Positions 59,340 to 64,000 of a stretch of DNA of 64,000 nt are shown here, piece by piece. A program made the position numbers and the translations under genes. The stretch comes from Hemicentrotus pulcherrimus (lineage: Eukaryota > Echinodermata > Echinoidea > Camarodonta > Strongylocentrotidae): NCBI GenBank assembly GCA_003118195.1, contig BEXV01000474.1, positions 6,771-70,770 of the forward strand. The letters run 5' to 3'. The notes below the pieces were generated by a model. It was given only the letters and a program-made list of their open reading frames with translations, ran no database searches and had not been told where the DNA came from. The number at the start of each line of letters is the position of its first letter. Position 1 is the stretch's first letter.

Positions 59340-59830
59340 TCCTTATTGTCATGATTGTAGGCCCCTCTGATTTAATTTTACCCTGCTCGTGCATGCCCTA
59401 CGTCCAATTCTATCGGATCCTTCCCAAATGTTATACGACTCCGAAGCTGAGGGATTCGGGATATCTTGTTCGATTTCTCATTGCCTGGAAGCCAAGATCT
59501 GATTAGTCGCAAACCTCATCAATCTCAACTAGTCGTCCCATACATACGGAAACGTGTTGGTACAACCGTGATTGCCAATTAAAACCTTGTCCATAAATAC
59601 CCGTGCCGACGGAAGGAGACCGTCTTGATTCAATACGTCACGTACGATTCTATGCATTTTCGCCGCCGTATGCAGCAATTATCGGTTGGGAAAGCAAAAG
59701 GAAGCTCTGCCGTTGATCTCTTATTCAATTTACCAACAAAAACTTCGCCTAATGATTTTCAAGAGTCACAGTCATGAAATGGACCGTGCGCAATTCGATT
59801 AATGCGTGATAAATGGCCAAGCATGCTGCG
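59340..59830. promoter_or_regulatory. Unique-sequence enhancer candidate
   Basis: A repeat-free block of balanced composition lies in AT-rich DNA, with AATACGTCACGTACG near 59632 and GATTAG near 59500. It is composition-based and weak. Confidence 0.2.
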
Positions 59831-59999
59831 AGCTACTGAACATGTTGTATAATATCTGGATGCACAGCAATCACGGTTCGAAACTCGTCATTCCTCTTCA
59901 AATTGCACCATTGAATGTTAAACGGAGGCAGGCTGCAATTTTCATTTTCTTGATAGTGAGGTAAGACGCCTGTTGTTCTATTATAGATGTATATATTAT

Positions 60000-60092
60000 C
60001 CCACCCCTCTCCCTCTCTCTCTCTCTCTTTCTTTCTTTCTCTCTCTCTCTCTATACCTCTCCCACCCCTTCCCCTCTCTCTATATATATACC
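60000..60092. repeat. (CT)n tract with TA end
   Basis: CT and CTTT units end in a short TA run. Confidence 0.9.
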
Positions 60093-60824
60093 TCAGTACC
60101 CATAAAGTTAGAATAATTTTTATTAAACTTTTGTCATTAAAAGATTGAGACAATATGATATATTCTTGACACGATGGTTTATAATAATCTTCTCGGGACC
60201 TTATTGATCAATCTAAAGAGTCACAAATAATAATAAATAAAGCACTGACTAGATATACATTTTATCTATAACAAATAAATCATATGTTTGCAATAATTTC
60301 ATGAAAGAGGTAACGAACAAATATTCTAACTTTACGGGCAACTGTGTATGTAAAATAGACTCAACACACCAGAATAAAAGACTCCGTTGACATGCGTGAA
60401 ACAATATTTCGCCGATAGGGCTTCTTCAAGTTATGATACTGCAAATTATACAAGTGCACTGTAAATGCACAATTTGAAAATATACATTGATAGCTCAGCA
60501 AACTAAAACGGCAAACAGAAGAAGAAAACAAGAACGATTATGAAACAATTACAATTATTTACAATTTTTTAACCGAAAAAGTTTTGAAGTATCTGCTTAG
60601 AAAACATGAAGCAATAGAGCACTTTTCATGCATCAGAGAATTAACCTGTTTGCCTCTTTAAGAAGATCCCTTACAAAAACTCTTCCTTCAGTAACTTAAT
60701 GTCATTAACCTATTTTTATGAGTGTATGTATTTCATGTCTGTTTTCACATTCTGTAAATTCGTGAGCGCCATGAAGTCTTCTCGTTATCAGTGCATAAAG
60801 TATCGATATCATTATTAATATTAT

Positions 60825-60855
60825 TAATAATAGTAGTTTAGTAGTAGGAGTAGAA

Positions 60856-60886
<31 letters not shown>

Positions 60887-60920
60887 TGTAGTAGTAGTAG
60901 TAGTAGGTATAGTAGTAGTG
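60825..60920. repeat. (TAG)n microsatellite
   Basis: Imperfect TAG units are directly visible. Confidence 0.9.
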
Positions 60921-61369
60921 CGCGATAAGTAAAAAGATAAAAACTTTGTAGATTAAACGGTGTTGAACAGAAAGAGATTTATATAGGAGTAATAATGAGA
61001 ATCCTTTTCAGTTTGTCAAAAGACGCGCAGCGGCATTTTAAATTCCGTTGACTTAGTTAATTTGATCATTTTGATGGCATCTCCCGGAGTATTATTTTGT
61101 ATCAGCAGCTCCTTCTTCGTGGAATAAGTTACCCTTTCCCCCTTCAAACAGCTAATACTGTGGACATATAAATTCGATATTATATTATCACCATCACGTT
61201 TTATCAATAAATTTATGTTAATTGTGTTTAAAATGTAAATACGCAAACTCTTTTTTAAATGTTACGAGAAAAGGAAATAATATGCTTTGTCCATTCTCTC
61301 TTTTTTTATTTTCTTCTTTCCCCACTCATCCACGTATTTATTTTATGTATGATGTGCAATATTTTGAAG

Positions 61370-61560
61370 TTTCCATTATTATTACTGTTAATTTATTCCT
61401 TGAACTTATTTGTGATCGTTTCCATATTGATGTACATGTATTTGTAATTCCTCTCTATTTCTTTTGAACGTTGTAATCTTTGTTTGTATCAGTCTCCCAA
61501 CTGTTTTAACGTGGAATTTTGACACAATAAACCGATGTGAATGAATGAATGAATGAATAA
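61370..61560 (+). mobile_element. LINE 3'-end fragment with GAAT repeat tail
   Basis: ACAATAAACCGATGTGAATG runs into GAAT repeats, as in CR1-like LINE 3' ends. The upstream T-rich sequence has no recognised coding part. Confidence 0.45.
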
Positions 61561-61664
61561 TATGCGTCACTTATAAAAAAGGTATACCGGATGACCATGC
61601 AGAACACACGATAAAGAACCAATATTATTATGAAAGGAGGCAAGGAAATGAAAGGAAGAAAGGG

Positions 61665-61860
61665 GAAGAGAGAGAGAGAGAGAGAGAGAGAGAAGACAAA
61701 AGAAGGAGAGAAGGAGAGACGGGACAGATAGAGGGGAGAAGAAGGAGTGGTGATTGCGAAGAATGAAAAAGTGTGGGGCGAGATGGGAGACATGGAGAGA
61801 GAGACAGAGAGAGAAAGCGAAGTAGAAGGAGAGAAAGATGAAGGAAAGAAAGCCAATTAA
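61665..61860. repeat. GA-rich tract
   Basis: A pure GA run (about 61669-61694) lies inside a broader purine-rich stretch. Confidence 0.9.
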
Positions 61861-62569
61861 AAGGAATTGTTAGGCCTATGTGAAACGCATATAGAAAGCA
61901 TGATAGAAAAAAATGTATGCAGCATATTATTCAGAAAGGATAGATATAGAAGAATTTTAATTCAAGGGGCACATTTTTTAAAATGATGACGAGAGGTATA
62001 ATACGCTTCACAGATCTTGATCTTATAACAGCGTTTCCAAAAAAAAAAATTGTCACGGCGCCTTTTAAGAAATAATTTTCGCGTCACCCAAACCCATTTT
62101 CATTCATTTTGCATCACTCTGACCGGGACTCTGACACCTAAAATACAAAAATCATGTTGTACAGTCACCTCAATACACAACATGAGGATATATTGAAATA
62201 TAGGGAAATGTGGGTTGGTCTAGCGATAATGTCCGAGGTACGATCAGATCTGTGTCTTCGCCTACAATTAAACTGACTCGCTCAGCGGACCCCGAAGCGG
62301 ATCCCGCCTTTCGAAACTGAGCTGAGTCACGTCTTTCAGGTCGGTCCACAGACGTTAATCATATCTGATTGATACACGTCTGTAAAATAAGACTACAATG
62401 AGCTCTGTACTTAGGCTGCTCACAGCTGAAAACTGACAGAACTAGGCTCTGCTCAAGGCTGTAGGATTTGTGGTAAAGTGTCAAATTAGAGTCTGGCCTT
62501 GTAGACTAATTAGTGACACCAGCCATTTCCGAAAGGGGGAATTCCCTGTAATTGATAGACACGCCTTTA

Positions 62570-62720
62570 TCTCGCTTAATATGCGCGTGCGCATACGTAC
62601 GTGGGCGGAGCTGGAGTAGAGGTCTTGTAATAATATACGGCTCGCGCTCGGGAACAACAAGTTTGATTACTGTATTGTAGAGGGACATTTTTAGCGCTCA
62701 TTTTGCTTGAGGAAGGTCAG
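62570..62720 (+). promoter_or_regulatory. Candidate TKFC promoter
   Basis: An NRF1-like palindrome ATGCGCGTGCGCAT (62581-62594) is followed by a GC box GTGGGCGGAG (62601-62610) and CGGCTCGCGCTCGGG, with no TATA box. This is the style of a housekeeping promoter. A non-coding first exon would splice to 63850; AAG/GTCAGT near 62719 and GAG/GTAAAG near 63042 are possible donors. Confidence 0.4.
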
Positions 62721-63849
62721 TAACGTATTATTTTTAGGCAGTAATTTGCCATCTCTTGATATAGCCACAATTTGAGGGACCTATATGAATGAAAACCTAG
62801 CTACCAACGTTCATACACATAGATCTAATATAAAGAAATGTTGTACCTTTGTTGTAGTTTGATAGTGGTTTAGAGCGAATTAAGTCCGGTCAGAGACAGT
62901 TCGCAGAGAACTCGTTACTTCATGTACGTAGGACAAACACATTCAACGTAAAAACTGTCATGGCCCTGTATACTGTAGCTGTCCCGTTGCAGTTGGAGCA
63001 AGCCTCACGAAACTGCCCAGTATTAAAAGCTCATTTGTTTGAGGTAAAGGAAGTTTATTATGGTCTAGCCTAGGCATTTCGTACTCCATAACTTGTTAAG
63101 CTTTTTATGTTATGTGGATGTAAAAATCTGGTGAGTGCAGTGGTACATGGCCTGGTGTGGTTATTTATTGTGTAAATGTGTTGACCCGTCTCGGCCCCTT
63201 GACGTGTGCAGTATGAATGTTGTGCTTATATTTCCATTTCAAACAATGGCAAACAACTCAAAATCAAGGACTTATTGAATTCTCTGCTTATCAATGAACT
63301 GTGAATGAGCACAAATTGTCTGGAAGCACTTGTAATTTTTTCAATTTTCAAGAGGTAAAATGTAGGATAAAGTACAAAAAAAGTTGTTGTGCATACTTGC
63401 AAAAAGTGTCAGTATTCATGATTAGCCGGCCTGTGAAACAGAGGAAGTGTCCACCCTCCCCCCCCNCCCCCCCCCCCCCCCCCCCGGGGTCAGAGGAACT
63501 GCATGCGTCTTTCCAAAATGACAGATCAATTTTTTCGCGCGCCAAAGTCTGGCCCGCCATTGACTTGCAAACCAGAGATAGGGGGGTGCTTTAAAAAAGA
63601 GGGAACAAGCATACGCATACCCTAAATAACCCTCCAATTTGTAGATTGTATCTACAATGGTACTCAAAACGTGCTAACGTGATTACCTGGGTGATTGTTA
63701 CAAGCCTTCCTGATGCATTGTGAGCTCTAAGTGGTCAGTAAACATTTTGACCAATAGTTTTAACTTATGTGTGAAATATTGTGTGTGTCCCAAATATTGT
63801 TGATTCCTTTTTTCATGTAATTTTGTTTTAGTTTTTCTGTCTGGTTTAG
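62721..63849 (+). other. Probable TKFC 5' leader or intron
   Basis: It ends in a pyrimidine-rich tract and GTTTAG at 63849. It holds a long C-run with one N (63450-63486). No coding signature is seen. Confidence 0.5.
63450..63486. repeat. Poly-C run with an ambiguous base
   Basis: About 30 Cs are broken by one N at 63466, then GGGGTCAG. The length is likely unreliable. The minus strand is quadruplex-prone. Confidence 0.85.
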
Positions 63850-63857
63850 ATAGTAAA

Positions 63858-64000
63858 ATGACTACTCAACCCACCAAAAAGCTTATAAACGATGTTGATC
63901 GATGTGTCGACGAAGCGATAGAGGGCCTTGTTGCCATTACACCAGGGATCACCAAGTTAGCCGGTCATAGAATTGTCTTACGAGATGATTTGGATGACGT
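63858..64000 (+). CDS. TKFC: TKFC, triokinase/FMN cyclase (dihydroxyacetone kinase), first coding exon, cut by the window edge
   Basis: The exon opens after an AG at 63848-63849, and the ATG at 63858 has A at -3. It encodes 47 residues plus two bases: MTTQPTKKLINDVDRCVDEA, then IEGLVAITPG, GHRIVLRDDLDD. KKL.N.V..CVDEA..GLV...P and GHR..LR.DLD are the conserved start of the DhaK domain of the animal enzyme. TKFC is cytosolic and uses ATP to phosphorylate dihydroxyacetone and D-glyceraldehyde in fructose breakdown; it also makes cyclic FMN from FAD. The glycine-rich substrate loop and the catalytic histidine lie beyond the window. It is transcribed away from VSX2. Confidence 0.92.
   Translation, partial: MTTQPTKKLINDVDRCVDEAIEGLVAITPGITKLAGHRIVLRDDLDD

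Larger units (their letters stand above)
56900..62500. other. VSX2-TKFC intergenic part 3
   Basis: It contains CpG-dense patches at 57360-57420 and 57760-57960 with an E-box block between them, a GGGA run (58108-58128), a unique block at 59340-59830, CT (60000-60092), TAG (60825-60920) and GA (61665-61860) tracts and a LINE tail (61370-61560). No coding gene is supported. Confidence 0.7.

Noticed and set aside
1..64000. CRISPR arrays, operons, toxin or phage-like systems
   Set aside because: Introns, SINEs, LINEs and animal genes show a nuclear animal genome; no regular spacer-repeat arrays or bacterial genes were seen.

Overview
This is a eukaryotic, AT-rich window of about 64 kb with many introns and heavy simple-repeat content. 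The conserved exons, the tRNA-derived SINEs with a snowflake-like 3' tail (AAGCGCTATATAAGC followed by ATT repeats), the L2/CR1-type LINE ends and the hAT/MITE relics suggest a marine deuterostome. A sea urchin or other echinoderm is the best guess, but this is inferred from repeat style and not proven.

Three protein-coding genes are supported. (1) The last three coding exons of TDP1 (tyrosyl-DNA phosphodiesterase 1), plus strand, at 16-118, 7256-7352 and 7992-8071; the gene enters from the left edge. (2) A complete VSX2/Chx10-type homeobox gene, minus strand, with five coding exons between 45089 and 17020. It encodes 446 residues with an octapeptide, a Q50 paired-class homeodomain, a CVC domain and an OAR motif. 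A TATA box lies about 370 bp upstream of its start codon. (3) The first coding exon of TKFC (triokinase/FMN cyclase), plus strand, from 63858 to the right edge, with a CpG-rich promoter-like stretch near 62.6 kb. TDP1 and VSX2 converge; VSX2 and TKFC diverge across about 17 kb of non-coding DNA.

The large TDP1 intron (119-7255) holds a dead hAT/ZMYM-type transposase gene (646-3615, minus) broken by stop codons, a SINE and a LINE tail. The 8.1-17.0 kb interval holds the TDP1 3' UTR, a decayed SINE, an 803-bp non-autonomous hAT element with near-perfect 8-bp target duplications, a long GA tract and a 253-bp assembly gap bordered by a CT tract. The VSX2 introns (13.6, 5.4, 6.8 and 0.85 kb) contain SINEs, an old MITE copy, two local tandem duplications, a SoxE-dimer-like site and several CpG-bearing stretches that look like enhancer candidates. 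The VSX2-TKFC interval holds a fresh palindromic MITE with TA duplications, a LINE 3' end, a perfect hairpin, and two blocks sharing an identical E-box-centred 13-mer.

I found no new multi-gene system. The most useful leads are the regulatory candidates around VSX2, the two-copy MITE family and the hAT-derived elements. Regulatory calls are motif or composition readings without conservation data and should be treated as hypotheses.
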